DNA from: Lachnospiraceae bacterium UBA4631
Lineage (GTDB): Bacteria; Bacillota; Clostridia; Lachnospirales; Lachnospiraceae
Reading direction: 5' to 3'
DNA: 64,000 bases
NCBI GenBank assembly: GCA_002406015.1
Contig: DHMX01000023.1
Location: 243,099-307,098 of the forward strand
This document shows positions 8,014-16,870 of this stretch, piece by piece; the first letter of the stretch is position 1; each line of letters opens with the position of its first letter. The position numbers were made by a program, and so were the translations under genes. Under the pieces are notes generated by a model, which ran no database searches, was not told the DNA's origin, and worked only from the letters and a program-made list of their open reading frames with translations.

Positions 8014-9387
8014 ATGAATAATCGAAATGAAATTTATAAGAAGGCTCTGCTTCTTGCAGTTCCTATGATGGTTCAGAACGGAATTACGAATGCGGTAAGT
8101 CTGGTCGATAACCTGATGGTAGGCAGATTGGGAACAGAGAGTATGACGGCTGTCTCCATTGTGGGACAGTTGATTTTTGTTTTTAACTTAGCTATATTTG
8201 GTGGACTTTCCGGACCCGGAATTTATGGAGCACAGTATTACGGACAAGGAAATATAAAAGGCTTCCAGAATATTTTCCGTTTAAAGTTCTGGATATGCCT
8301 GCTGTGTACGCTGGTGGGAATGCTTATCTTTATATTTGGCGGTACATCCCTAATCGGCTTATATCTGCATGGAACAACCGGAGATATTAATCCGGACGCA
8401 ACCTTGCAATATGGTTTGGAATACCTTCATATCATGTTAATCGGATTGCTCCCGTTTGCAGTTACGCAGATATATGCGAGCAGCCTCCGGGAAACAGGAG
8501 AGAGCTTTAAGCCAATGGTTGCCGGCATTATATCGGTGCTGGTGGACGTGGTCTTTAACTATTTTCTGATATATGGAACCTTTGGCTTCCCAAGACTGGA
8601 GGTTCGGGGGGCGGCAATTGCAACGGTACTTGCCAGATTTGTAGAAATGTCGGTTGTTGTAATATGGTCGCATGCAAAAAGAAAGGAACACACATTTTTA
8701 AAAGGTATTTACCGGACACTATGGGTGCCGCTGCATGAAATGCAGGTGGTAATCCGAAAGGGAATCCCTATTTTCTTAAACGAATTTTTATGGGCAGGCG
8801 GCATGGCGGCATTAACCCAGTGCTATTCCATTCGCGGACTTCAGATAGTTGCGGGACTGAATATATCAAATGCAATCTGTAATCTTTTAAATGTGGTATT
8901 TGTAGCCATGGGAAATGCAGTCGGTATCATTATCGGGCAATATCTGGGAGCGTCAAAGTTTGATGAGGCAAAGAAAAACTCCATGCGGCTGATGTGGTTT
9001 ACCGGTGCGATGTGTCTGTTGCTGACAGGGATTTTAGTTCTATGTGCAAAAGGCTTTCCACTTCTGTATGATACAACAGCAGAGGTTCAGAATCTCGGAC
9101 GATGGTTCATTGTAATTACGGCATTGTTTTTCCCGTTGCAGGGATTCTTAAATGTACTGTATTTTACATTACGCTCCGGCGGAAAAACCGGAATCACGTT
9201 TTTGTTTGACAGCGTATTTACATGGGTGATACCGGTGCCGATGGCATTTCTGTTATCATCCTTTACGGCACTGCCGATTCTGGGCGTGTATGCAATTGTG
9301 CAGAGTGCAGATATGATTAAGGTAATTGTTGGATACATTCTGGTAAAGAAGGGTGTCTGGATTACGAATCTGGTAGATGCAGAATAG
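8014..9387 (+). CDS. MATE family efflux transporter (second copy)
   Basis: A 457-residue polytopic membrane protein with about twelve spans, a drug/Na+ or drug/H+ antiporter of the MATE family. Conserved segments are NGITNAVSLVDNLMVGRLGTESMTAVSI near the N-terminus and GNAVGIIIGQYLGASKFDEAKK in the second half. It is diverged from the MATE protein at 1208-2530 and is not a recent duplicate. The ATG lies seven bases after AGGAG. Its leader shares the GTTAGCGTTT element with the LanC-like operon, which suggests a common regulator and possibly export of a compound linked to that operon (inference). Confidence 0.9.
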   Translation: MNNRNEIYKKALLLAVPMMVQNGITNAVSLVDNLMVGRLGTESMTAVSIVGQLIFVFNLAIFGGLSGPGIYGAQYYGQGNIKGFQNIFRLKFWICLLCTLVGMLIFIFGGTSLIGLYLHGTTGDINPDATLQYGLEYLHIMLIGLLPFAVTQIYASSLRETGESFKPMVAGIISVLVDVVFNYFLIYGTFGFPRLEVRGAAIATVLARFVEMSVVVIWSHAKRKEHTFLKGIYRTLWVPLHEMQVVIRKGIPIFLNEFLWAGGMAALTQCYSIRGLQIVAGLNISNAICNLLNVVFVAMGNAVGIIIGQYLGASKFDEAKKNSMRLMWFTGAMCLLLTGILVLCAKGFPLLYDTTAEVQNLGRWFIVITALFFPLQGFLNVLYFTLRSGGKTGITFLFDSVFTWVIPVPMAFLLSSFTALPILGVYAIVQSADMIKVIVGYILVKKGVWITNLVDAE

Positions 9388-9518
9388 ATAAATAATATAG
9401 AAACAATAGCAATCGTAAAAATCAAGATAAGCTATAGTAAAAATCTATAGCAGGTCATAGGTATAACGTATTTTTCAAATTCCTAGTAAAACAGTATAAT
9501 ATATCCGAGGTGATGAAA

Positions 9519-10232
9519 TTGAAACAGATATTATGCTTTGGAGATTCAAATACATATGGTTATATTCCGGAGAGTGGAAAACGGTATCCTTGGGGAGTCC
9601 GTTGGACCAGTTTGCTGAATGAAAAATTAGGCGTTGACAAATATCATATTATAGAAGAAGGACTGTGCGGAAGAACGACAGTGTATGAGGACGCAGTTCG
9701 GGAAAACCGCAACGGAAGTAAACTGTTTCCGGCTGTGTTAGAGACAGCAGGAGCCACAGATTTGATTATTCTGATGCTGGGAACTAATGACTGCAAGCAG
9801 GTATACCACGCTTCTGCAAAGGAAATTGGGGAAGGAATCCGTACATTGCTCCGGCAGGCACATAGATACGCAGAGCATACACCGGTTTTGCTGGTGTCAC
9901 CGATTCATTTGGGAAGCCGGGTATGGGAAGACGGCTATGACCCGGAATTTTCGAAGGAATCGGTTCAGGTATCCAAAGAGCTGGAAGCCGTATATCAGGG
10001 CATTGCAAAGGAAGAGGGTGCGTATTTTCTGGCAGCATCCCGGTATGCACACGCCAGTTCCGTAGACGAGGAGCATTTAAATGAAGCCGGACACCGCTTG
10101 CTGGCAGATGCGATTTATAGTAAAGTAATAGATATATTGCAGCCGGATTTGACAATCTGCCGGCTGTGGGAATATCTGGAGGAAATACAGGATGAAGAAC
10201 GACAGGAGAAAAGAAGGCGAAAAGTGGTATAA
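9519..10232 (+). CDS. SGNH/GDSL-family hydrolase
   Basis: About 238 residues with the four SGNH blocks: GDSNTYGY (block I, nucleophile Ser), a Gly in GLCGRTTVYED (block II), LMLGTNDCK (block III, Asn) and DEEHLNEAGH (block V, Asp and His). The family hydrolyses esters, for example acetyl groups on sugars or lipids. There is no signal peptide, so it acts in the cytoplasm. The frame is open from a GTG at 9510, but GAGGTGA is properly spaced from the TTG at 9519, which I choose. Its end overlaps azlC by 41 bp, so they are likely co-transcribed. Confidence 0.82.
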   Translation: MKQILCFGDSNTYGYIPESGKRYPWGVRWTSLLNEKLGVDKYHIIEEGLCGRTTVYEDAVRENRNGSKLFPAVLETAGATDLIILMLGTNDCKQVYHASAKEIGEGIRTLLRQAHRYAEHTPVLLVSPIHLGSRVWEDGYDPEFSKESVQVSKELEAVYQGIAKEEGAYFLAASRYAHASSVDEEHLNEAGHRLLADAIYSKVIDILQPDLTICRLWEYLEEIQDEERQEKRRRKVV

Positions 10233-10944
10233 GGAGCCGACCATTCGAATTGCGTTGCAAAAGGCACTGCCGATTATGGGAAGTTATTTCTTTGTCAGCA
10301 TGGCATATGGTCTGGTGATGCAGGAGGCAGGATTTTCGTGGCTTTGGTCCTTTCTAATCAGCCTGACGATATATACAGGTGCGTATCAATTTGTACTGGT
10401 TACACTGTTGAGTACGGGAGCTTCTGTGGTAACCATTGCTCTGACTGCACTGCTGATGAACAGCAGGCAGTTTTTTTATGGTCTCACCTTTGTGGAGGAT
10501 TTTCGGACAATGGGGAAGCGGTATCCGTACATGGTAGCTACGATGACGGATGAAACCTATGCTGTAAATTGTGCAATGCTGGCAACCACGGGAGCATTAT
10601 CGGAGGATAATCGGAAAACGATTATGTTCTATGTAGCTGTATTTTGTAAAAGCTCCTGGTTAATCGGTTCGGTTCTCGGCGGAATTGCAGGACAATTGGT
10701 GCCGGTACAATTAGAAGGAATTGATTTTTGCATGACGGCATTATTTGTAACGATATTAATTGACCAGTGGAAAGCAAGCCGGATTCATTTGCCGGCAATA
10801 CTGGGGGCTGGCTGTGGAATTGGTCTGTTGCTGCTGGTAGGAGCGGACCGGTTTATGCTTCCTGCACTTTTACTGGTAGCCGGATTGTTGTTATTGTTTG
10901 AATCCAGAATAAAAAAAGCAGAGGGAGGAAATGCACATGAATGA
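10192..10944 (+). CDS. azlC: AzlC family branched-chain amino acid exporter subunit
   Basis: A 250-residue membrane protein of the AzlC/YgaZ family, the large subunit of a two-component exporter for branched-chain amino acids and analogues. Typical stretches are IMGSYFFVSMAYGLVMQEAGF, MNSRQFFYGLTFVEDF and MTDETYAVN. A GGAGG lies about ten bases before the ATG. It overlaps the SGNH hydrolase upstream and azlD downstream, showing translational coupling. Confidence 0.9.
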   Translation: MKNDRRKEGEKWYKEPTIRIALQKALPIMGSYFFVSMAYGLVMQEAGFSWLWSFLISLTIYTGAYQFVLVTLLSTGASVVTIALTALLMNSRQFFYGLTFVEDFRTMGKRYPYMVATMTDETYAVNCAMLATTGALSEDNRKTIMFYVAVFCKSSWLIGSVLGGIAGQLVPVQLEGIDFCMTALFVTILIDQWKASRIHLPAILGAGCGIGLLLLVGADRFMLPALLLVAGLLLLFESRIKKAEGGNAHE

Positions 10945-11257
10945 AAAAATGTGTCTGGTCGGAATCCTGGCGGCTGCGTTATGTACATTGCTGATGCGGG
11001 CATTACCGTTTACCCTGCTTGGAAAGAAGAAAGAGATACCCCCTAAGATTCAATATCTGGGACGAATACTGCCACCTGCAATCATGGCGGTATTGGTAAT
11101 CTATTGCCTGCGGGATGTAACCACAGACCTAATGGGAAACGGAATCCGGGAGCTGGCGGCAGTCGGTGTCTGTGTCGGTGTGCATCTATGGAAAAAGAAT
11201 ACATTAATCAGTATTTTTGCCAGCACAGCCGTATATATGCTGTTAAAACTTTTCTAA
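10937..11257 (+). CDS. azlD: AzlD family branched-chain amino acid exporter small subunit
   Basis: About 106 residues with four hydrophobic segments, the small partner of AzlC (AzlD/YgaH family). The MRALPFTLL and ILPPAIMAVLVIYCLRDV segments are typical. An ATG also exists at 10931, but GGGAGG is better spaced from the ATG at 10937, which overlaps the azlC stop by 8 bp. Confidence 0.88.
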   Translation: MNEKMCLVGILAAALCTLLMRALPFTLLGKKKEIPPKIQYLGRILPPAIMAVLVIYCLRDVTTDLMGNGIRELAAVGVCVGVHLWKKNTLISIFASTAVYMLLKLF

Positions 11258-11282
11258 TATATAGGAAGAGGGAGACAAAAAA

Positions 11283-12188
11283 ATGCAGTACGATGATTTG
11301 ACAAAATGTACCCGCTGCCCCAGAGCCTGCGGTGTGAACCGAAGTGAGGGCAGGGCAGGGGTCTGCGGAGTGACGGGAACAACCATATATCTTGCAAGGG
11401 CGGCACTTCATATGTGGGAGGAGCCTTGCATAACAGGAAACACAGGCTCCGGCACTGTGTTCTTTTCCGGTTGCCCGCTTCGCTGCATTTATTGTCAGAA
11501 TTACGAAATCGCACAAGGAGAAACCGGAAAGGCTGTCACATGGGAGCGGCTGGCAGAAATATTTCTGGAATTACAGGAAAAGAAAGCGGAAAATATCAAT
11601 CTGGTAACTCCTACGCATTATACACCGGAGATTATTCAGGCAGTTACCCTTGCCAGAAAGCAGGGACTTTATCTGCCGATTGTATATAATTGCAGCGGCT
11701 ATGAAGCTGTGGATATGCTTCGCAGGCTGGAAGGAATCGTGGATATTTATTTGACAGACTTTAAGTATATGGAACCGGAACTGGCAAAAATGTATTCCAA
11801 TGCGGGCGATTATCCCGAAGTTGCCAAAGAAGCCTTGCGGGAAATGGTGAGACAGCAGGAAGCACCCGTTTTTTCAGCAGATGGCAGGCTGAAAAGCGGT
11901 GTGGTGGTTCGACATTTACTGCTTCCGAATCATGTTAAAAATGCAAAGGCTGTAGTGAAATATGTATATGAAACCTATGGTAATCAGGTGTATATAAGTC
12001 TGTTGAATCAATATACACCGCTGCCGCAGGTGGCAGATATTCCGGAACTGAATCGGAGGGTTACAAAACGGGAATATGAAAGGCTCGTTTCCTATGCATT
12101 GAATCTGGGCTTAGAGCAGGGCTTCATTCAGGAGGGGGATGTTGCAAAAGAAAGCTTTATTCCGTCATTTAAAAATGAAGGACTATAG
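11283..12188 (+). CDS. Radical SAM protein, pyruvate-formate-lyase-activating-enzyme-like
   Basis: A 301-residue radical SAM enzyme. The 4Fe-4S cluster motif CPLRCIYC (C-x3-C-x2-C) is at about residue 62-69, preceded by FSG as in activating-enzyme relatives. The N-terminus has an extra cysteine-rich stretch, CTRCPRACGVNRSEGRAGVCG, which marks the PflX/YgfP-like group of putative PFL-activating enzymes, not PflA itself. The target is unknown; no glycyl radical enzyme lies in the window. AGGAAGAGGGAG precedes the ATG. It starts 25 bp after azlD and may belong to the same transcript. Confidence 0.85.
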   Translation: MQYDDLTKCTRCPRACGVNRSEGRAGVCGVTGTTIYLARAALHMWEEPCITGNTGSGTVFFSGCPLRCIYCQNYEIAQGETGKAVTWERLAEIFLELQEKKAENINLVTPTHYTPEIIQAVTLARKQGLYLPIVYNCSGYEAVDMLRRLEGIVDIYLTDFKYMEPELAKMYSNAGDYPEVAKEALREMVRQQEAPVFSADGRLKSGVVVRHLLLPNHVKNAKAVVKYVYETYGNQVYISLLNQYTPLPQVADIPELNRRVTKREYERLVSYALNLGLEQGFIQEGDVAKESFIPSFKNEGL

Positions 12189-12371
12189 TAAGATTTTAAA
12201 TCTGTTTTGGTGAAATTTTCGTCAGGTTATGACTTGAAAAAGAAAAAACATTTAGTGAGCTTGTGAAAATGCCTAACGGGAACGGAAAAATAAATTAAAA
12301 AGAAGAAAAAGTGCTGAAAATCTATAAAATAATTCTAAAATTGAAAAAATCTGACCAAAAGTCATTTCTGA

Positions 12372-12400
12372 TTGACAAGTAAATCTTTGGGGATTAAAAT
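12372..12400 (+). promoter_or_regulatory. Promoter of the ATP synthase operon
   Basis: Consensus TTGACA (12372-12377), a 17-bp spacer and TAAAAT (12395-12400) lie about 55 bp upstream of atpB. The rest of the 268-bp gap between 12189 and 12455 is AT-rich, and I see nothing else in it. Confidence 0.7.
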
Positions 12401-12455
12401 GCAAGCAAATTTAATAAATAGAGGTTATACAGTGAGTTAAAAGGAAGTGAAGCAG

Positions 12456-13142
12456 ATGGATGCTCTTGTAGAGAGACTGATGGAAGAGCTGAACTGTGAA
12501 ACTGTATTTACCATTCCGGTTTTTGGCGGAATCCCGGTATCGGAAGCGGTTGTAGTCACTTGGATTATTATGCTGGTGGTTATCGTATGCTGTAAGATTT
12601 TTGTACGGAACTTAAGCGTAGAGCATCCGAAGCATGGACAGTTATTGTTAGAGTCGGCTGTGAGCTGGTTTTACAATTTCTTCTACGATATTTTAGGAGA
12701 GCGGGGAAAGGTATATATCCCTTACCTGATGTCTGTGGGAATCTACATAGCAATCGCAAATCTGATTGGAATCTTGGGATTTAAGCCGCCAACAAAGGAT
12801 GTTAATGTTACGGCAACTCTGGCAATCATGAGTATTCTTTTAATCGAAATCTCCGGAATCCGGCAAAAGGGTACGAAGGGATGGATTAAGAGCTTTGCAG
12901 AACCGATGCCTGTGATTTTACCGATTAACATTCTGGAAATCTTCATAAAACCGTTATCGCTATGTATGCGGTTGTTTGGTAATGTGTTAGGTTCTTTTGT
13001 CATCATGGAGCTTTTGAAAATTGTAGTGCCGCCGGTTATTCCGGCAGTATTTAGTTGCTATTTCGACATCTTTGACGGATTGATACAGGCATATGTGTTT
13101 GTATTTTTAACAGCATTATTTGTCAAAGAAGCAACCGATTAA
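12456..13142 (+). CDS. atpB: F1Fo ATP synthase subunit a
   Basis: About 228 residues, the integral membrane a subunit that forms the ion half-channels against the c ring. The essential arginine is in SLCMRLFGN near residue 172. The C-terminal helix FDGLIQAYVFVFLTALFVKEA is typical. The frame also offers a GTG at 12447, but AAAGGAAG suits the ATG at 12456. First gene of the operon; no atpI precedes it. Confidence 0.95.
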   Translation: MDALVERLMEELNCETVFTIPVFGGIPVSEAVVVTWIIMLVVIVCCKIFVRNLSVEHPKHGQLLLESAVSWFYNFFYDILGERGKVYIPYLMSVGIYIAIANLIGILGFKPPTKDVNVTATLAIMSILLIEISGIRQKGTKGWIKSFAEPMPVILPINILEIFIKPLSLCMRLFGNVLGSFVIMELLKIVVPPVIPAVFSCYFDIFDGLIQAYVFVFLTALFVKEATD

Positions 13143-13171
13143 TTCGGTAGAAACAGGAAGGAGAATGAAAT

Positions 13172-13402
13172 ATGTCATCAACATTATTAGTCGCAATTGG
13201 AGCAGGTATCGCAGTATTAACAGGTATTGGAGCAGGTCTTGGAATCGGTAAAGCAACCGCTGCCGCAGTAGATGCAATTGCAAGACAGCCGGAGGCAGAG
13301 AGTAAGATTAGTAAATCATTGCTGCTTGGTTGTGCGTTGGCAGAGGCAACTGCTATTTACGGTCTGGTTATCGGTATTATGATTATCTTATTCTTACGAT
13401 AA
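13172..13402 (+). CDS. atpE: F1Fo ATP synthase subunit c
   Basis: A 76-residue hairpin of two membrane helices joined by the polar loop ARQPEA. The ion-carrying carboxylate is Glu58 in LAEATAIY. Compared with Na+-type c subunits such as that of Ilyobacter tartaricus, the Na+-liganding Gln is replaced by Ile25 and the Ser after the Glu by Ala59. This predicts H+ coupling. AGGAAGGAG lies upstream of the ATG. Confidence 0.95.
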   Translation: MSSTLLVAIGAGIAVLTGIGAGLGIGKATAAAVDAIARQPEAESKISKSLLLGCALAEATAIYGLVIGIMIILFLR

Positions 13403-13454
13403 GAGCAAAATAAGAATGAGAATAGAATGTTAGAGATAAAGGTTGGTGGTAAAT

Positions 13455-13907
13455 ATGCTGAGCTTAGAACCATGGACATTGTTCTGGACAGTCTTAAATG
13501 TACTGGTATTATTCTTTGCACTCAAGCATTTTCTGATTAAACCGGTGATGGGTGTTATCCAGAAGCGGGAGGATATGATTTCACAGCAATTTGCGGATGC
13601 AAAGGAAACACAGACGCAGGCAGATAAAATGAAGCAGGAGTATGAAGAACAGCTTACTACCGCACAGACGCAGGCAGCAGATATTATTATGCAGGCAAGA
13701 GAACGGGCAGAGGAAGAACATGCTCAGACAATTGCCAAGACACAGGCGGAAGCTGATAAGATGTTAGAAAAGGCAAAGACAGATATTCGACAGGAGCAGG
13801 AGCAGGCAAAGGCAGAACTGCAGTCTCAGATTGCAGATATAGCAATGCTGGCAGCCAGAAAGATAATTAAGACAGGTGAGGTATATGACACAAGCGGCAA
13901 TGAATAA
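13455..13907 (+). CDS. atpF: F1Fo ATP synthase subunit b
   Basis: About 150 residues: one N-terminal membrane helix (WTLFWTVLNVLVLFFALKHFL) and a long charged coiled coil rich in Gln, Glu, Lys and Ala that forms the peripheral stalk. The frame is open from a TTG at 13443; the ATG at 13455 with GGTGG upstream is the better start. Overlaps atpH by 23 bp. Confidence 0.93.
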   Translation: MLSLEPWTLFWTVLNVLVLFFALKHFLIKPVMGVIQKREDMISQQFADAKETQTQADKMKQEYEEQLTTAQTQAADIIMQARERAEEEHAQTIAKTQAEADKMLEKAKTDIRQEQEQAKAELQSQIADIAMLAARKIIKTGEVYDTSGNE

Positions 13908-14400
13908 TGGAATTGTGCTGTATGAGCTGAAGCTGGAGCGGGAAACGGTAGAAGCCTCATTAGAGGTGTTGACACAGATGTCGAAGTTAATTTCCGTTTT
14001 AAGCAGTCCTATCATTTCTGAACAGGAAAAGGAACAGCTCTTAAACCGAATCGGCTCCGAAATGCAGATGCCGGAGAAATTAATTATATTTCTGAAGGTT
14101 ATGTGCAGACATAACATGGTGGAGGAGCTGCCGGATATTTATACATATTATAAGCAATACTGGGATGAACAGCACAAGGTGAAGCGGGTATGCTGTATAT
14201 TTGCTTCGGAACCGTCTGAAAAGCAGATGCAGGAAATTAAAGATTTCCTGAATACCAGATATGAAGGTTATACATTAGTCTATCAGACACAGATAAAGCC
14301 GGAGCTTCTGGGCGGAGTTATTCTTCGGGTAGAGCATGAGGAATACGATTGGAGCTATGAAGGACGATTAGCCCAGATGGAGCAGGCAATCAGGGCGTAA
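13885..14400 (+). CDS. atpH: F1Fo ATP synthase subunit delta
   Basis: About 171 residues, the delta subunit that joins the peripheral stalk to the top of F1. The C-terminal LVYQTQIKPELLGGVILRV segment is the recognisable family signature. The N-terminal helical domain is weakly conserved, as usual. An upstream GTG at 13876 is in frame, but the AGGTGAGG site favours the ATG at 13885. The start lies within atpF, suggesting translational coupling. Confidence 0.9.
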   Translation: MTQAAMNNGIVLYELKLERETVEASLEVLTQMSKLISVLSSPIISEQEKEQLLNRIGSEMQMPEKLIIFLKVMCRHNMVEELPDIYTYYKQYWDEQHKVKRVCCIFASEPSEKQMQEIKDFLNTRYEGYTLVYQTQIKPELLGGVILRVEHEEYDWSYEGRLAQMEQAIRA

Positions 14401-14429
14401 CCGGATTCGATAAGAAAGAGGTGAAAACG

Positions 14430-15938
14430 GTGGGTGCAATCAGTGCAACAGATATTATATCAATTATAAAAAGTGAAATAGACCGATTTGACTGGAATCA
14501 GGAAAGTCAGGACACCGGAGAGGTCATCTGGGTAGGTGACGGAATTGCTACAATTTATGGAATTGACCATGCTATGTATGGCGAAATTGTAGTGTTTGAA
14601 AACGGTGTGAAGGGCATGGTACAGGACATCCGTAAGAATGAGATTGGCTGCATTTTGTTTGGACATGATACCGGAATTAAGGAAGGAACCAAGGTATGCA
14701 GAACCAAGAAAAAGGCAGGGGTTCCGGTAGGTCCCGCATATATAGGAAGAGTCATTAATGCATTAGGAGAACCGATAGACGGAAAAGGTGAGATTCCGGC
14801 AGAGGATTATCGTCCGATTGAGGAGGAGGCTCCCGGAATTGTAGACCGAAAGTCTGTAAGCACTCCGCTTGAAACCGGTATTTTATCCATTGACGCAATG
14901 TTCCCGATTGGAAGAGGACAGCGTGAATTAATTATCGGAGACCGACAGACCGGTAAGACCTCCATTGCAACCGATACCATTATTAACCAGAAGGGGAAAG
15001 ATGTTATCTGTATCTATGTTGCGATTGGACAGAAGGCATCTACGGTGGCAAAGATTGTATCAACTTTGCAGAAGCATGAAGCAATGGATTATTCCATCGT
15101 ATTATCCTCTACAGCCAGCGATGCATCCTCTCTGCAATATATTGCACCTTATGCGGGAACGGCATTGGCAGAATATTTTATGTATCAGGGTAAGGATGTA
15201 TTAATTGTATATGATGACCTGAGTAAGCATGCAGTTGCATATCGTGCAATTTCTCTGCTGTTAGAGCGTTCACCGGGACGGGAAGCATATCCGGGTGATG
15301 TATTCTATCTGCATTCCAGATTGTTAGAGCGTTCCAGCCGCTTAAGTGATGCGTTAGGCGGAGGCTCCATTACGGCATTGCCGATTATTGAGACACAGGC
15401 AGGTGACTTGTCCGCATACATTCCTACGAATGTAATTTCCATTACAGACGGACAGATTTTCTTGGAAAGCAACCTGTTCTTTGCCGGTATGCGTCCTGCG
15501 GTAAATGTTGGTTTGTCGGTATCTCGTGTAGGTGGTGCTGCACAGACAAAGGCAATGAAGAAAGCAGCAGGCAGCATCCGAATTGACTTGGCACAATTCC
15601 GGGAATTGGAGGTATTTACGCAGTTTGCATCCGATTTGGATGATATGACAAAGAAGCAGTTACAGCATGGAAATGCATTAATGGAACTGTTAAAGCAGCC
15701 ATTATGTCATCCGTTATCCTTGTCAGAAAAAGTAATTACCTTGTATCTGGCAAATCAGGGATATTTTGACAGTGTTGAAAAATCAAAGATAAAAGAATAT
15801 CAGATGAACCTGTTGCAGGAATTTGACCTGCATGCACCGGAAATCTGTAAGGAAATCGAAGAACAGAAGGAATTAACGGATGAGTTAATGAAGAAGATTA
15901 CGGAAACCGCTGAGAGCTATCGTCAGCAGAATCCGTAA
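14430..15938 (+). CDS. atpA: F1Fo ATP synthase subunit alpha
   Basis: About 502 residues, the non-catalytic nucleotide-binding subunit of F1. The Walker A motif GDRQTGKTS is at about residue 170, followed by VLIVYDDLSKHA (Walker B region), EAYPGDVFYLHSRLLER and the VGLSVSRVGGAAQ segment. Length matches the family. The frame is open from a GTG at 14421; GAGGTGA fits the GTG at 14430, giving the usual MGAIS-type N-terminus. Confidence 0.95.
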   Translation: MGAISATDIISIIKSEIDRFDWNQESQDTGEVIWVGDGIATIYGIDHAMYGEIVVFENGVKGMVQDIRKNEIGCILFGHDTGIKEGTKVCRTKKKAGVPVGPAYIGRVINALGEPIDGKGEIPAEDYRPIEEEAPGIVDRKSVSTPLETGILSIDAMFPIGRGQRELIIGDRQTGKTSIATDTIINQKGKDVICIYVAIGQKASTVAKIVSTLQKHEAMDYSIVLSSTASDASSLQYIAPYAGTALAEYFMYQGKDVLIVYDDLSKHAVAYRAISLLLERSPGREAYPGDVFYLHSRLLERSSRLSDALGGGSITALPIIETQAGDLSAYIPTNVISITDGQIFLESNLFFAGMRPAVNVGLSVSRVGGAAQTKAMKKAAGSIRIDLAQFRELEVFTQFASDLDDMTKKQLQHGNALMELLKQPLCHPLSLSEKVITLYLANQGYFDSVEKSKIKEYQMNLLQEFDLHAPEICKEIEEQKELTDELMKKITETAESYRQQNP

Positions 15939-15968
15939 GGATTGCAGCATGGAAGGAAGTGTAGAGTC

Positions 15969-16859
15969 ATGGCAACTGCAAAGGAAATAAAGGACCGGAT
16001 GAAAAGTATACAGGACACCATGAAGATTACCAATGCAATGTATATGATTTCTTCCTCAAAGCTACGAAAAGCCAAAAAGTCCTTGGAAGAGACAGAACCG
16101 TATTTCTATACCCTGCAATGTACCATGAGCCGTATTTTACGACATCTTCCGGAGGTACATTCCGAATACTTTGAAACAAAGGAAGAAACAGCGAAGAAGG
16201 AAAAGACCAGAGCTTATATAGTGGTAACTGCCGATAAGGGTATGGCAGGAGCCTATAATCACAATATACTGAAGCTGGCAGAGGAAAGGATTCGGGAGGA
16301 AGAACATTTACGGTTATATGTGTTAGGAGAATTGGGAAGACATTATTTTGAACATAAAGGTATTACAATTGATAAACAGTTCCATTATACGGTACAGAAT
16401 CCGACTCTGAATCGTGCCAGAAACATATCGGAAACGATATTGGAGGATTATCGGAAAAAGGAAGTGGACGAGGTCTATATCATATATACGAACATGGTTA
16501 ATTCCATGCAGACAGAGGTTAAGCTGCAGCAATTGCTTCCGTTAAAGCGTTCGGATTTTAATGTGAAGCTTCCCGCAGATGTGCCGATGGAGGAGCTGGC
16601 AATGCACCCTTCTCCGGAGGAGGTTATGGAACGAATCGTACCGGATTATCTGGTCGGTTTTATCTACGGTGCCTTGGTGGAATCCTATTCCAGCGAACAA
16701 AATGAACGACTCATGGCAATGCAGGCAGCCACAGACAGTGCGGCAAAAATGCTCCATGAGCTTGACATATTATATAACCGGGCAAGGCAGGCAGCAATTA
16801 CGCAGGAAATTACCGAGGTAATTGCCGGAGCCAAAGCCCAGAAGAAGAAAAAGCGTTAG
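15969..16859 (+). CDS. atpG: F1Fo ATP synthase subunit gamma
   Basis: About 296 residues, the central rotor shaft of F1. N-terminal MATAKEIKDRMKSIQDTMKITNAM and C-terminal AATDSAAKMLHELDILYNRARQAAITQEITEVIAGA are the two helices that form the antiparallel coiled coil. The frame extends upstream to 15942, but GGAAGGAAG points to the ATG at 15969. It lies 11 bp before atpD. Confidence 0.95.
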   Translation: MATAKEIKDRMKSIQDTMKITNAMYMISSSKLRKAKKSLEETEPYFYTLQCTMSRILRHLPEVHSEYFETKEETAKKEKTRAYIVVTADKGMAGAYNHNILKLAEERIREEEHLRLYVLGELGRHYFEHKGITIDKQFHYTVQNPTLNRARNISETILEDYRKKEVDEVYIIYTNMVNSMQTEVKLQQLLPLKRSDFNVKLPADVPMEELAMHPSPEEVMERIVPDYLVGFIYGALVESYSSEQNERLMAMQAATDSAAKMLHELDILYNRARQAAITQEITEVIAGAKAQKKKKR

Positions 16860-16870
16860 GAGGTTTCAGA

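Noticed and set aside
11283..12188. Glycyl radical enzyme activator with a partner in the window
   Set aside because: The radical SAM protein belongs to the PflX-like group and no glycyl radical enzyme gene is present nearby.
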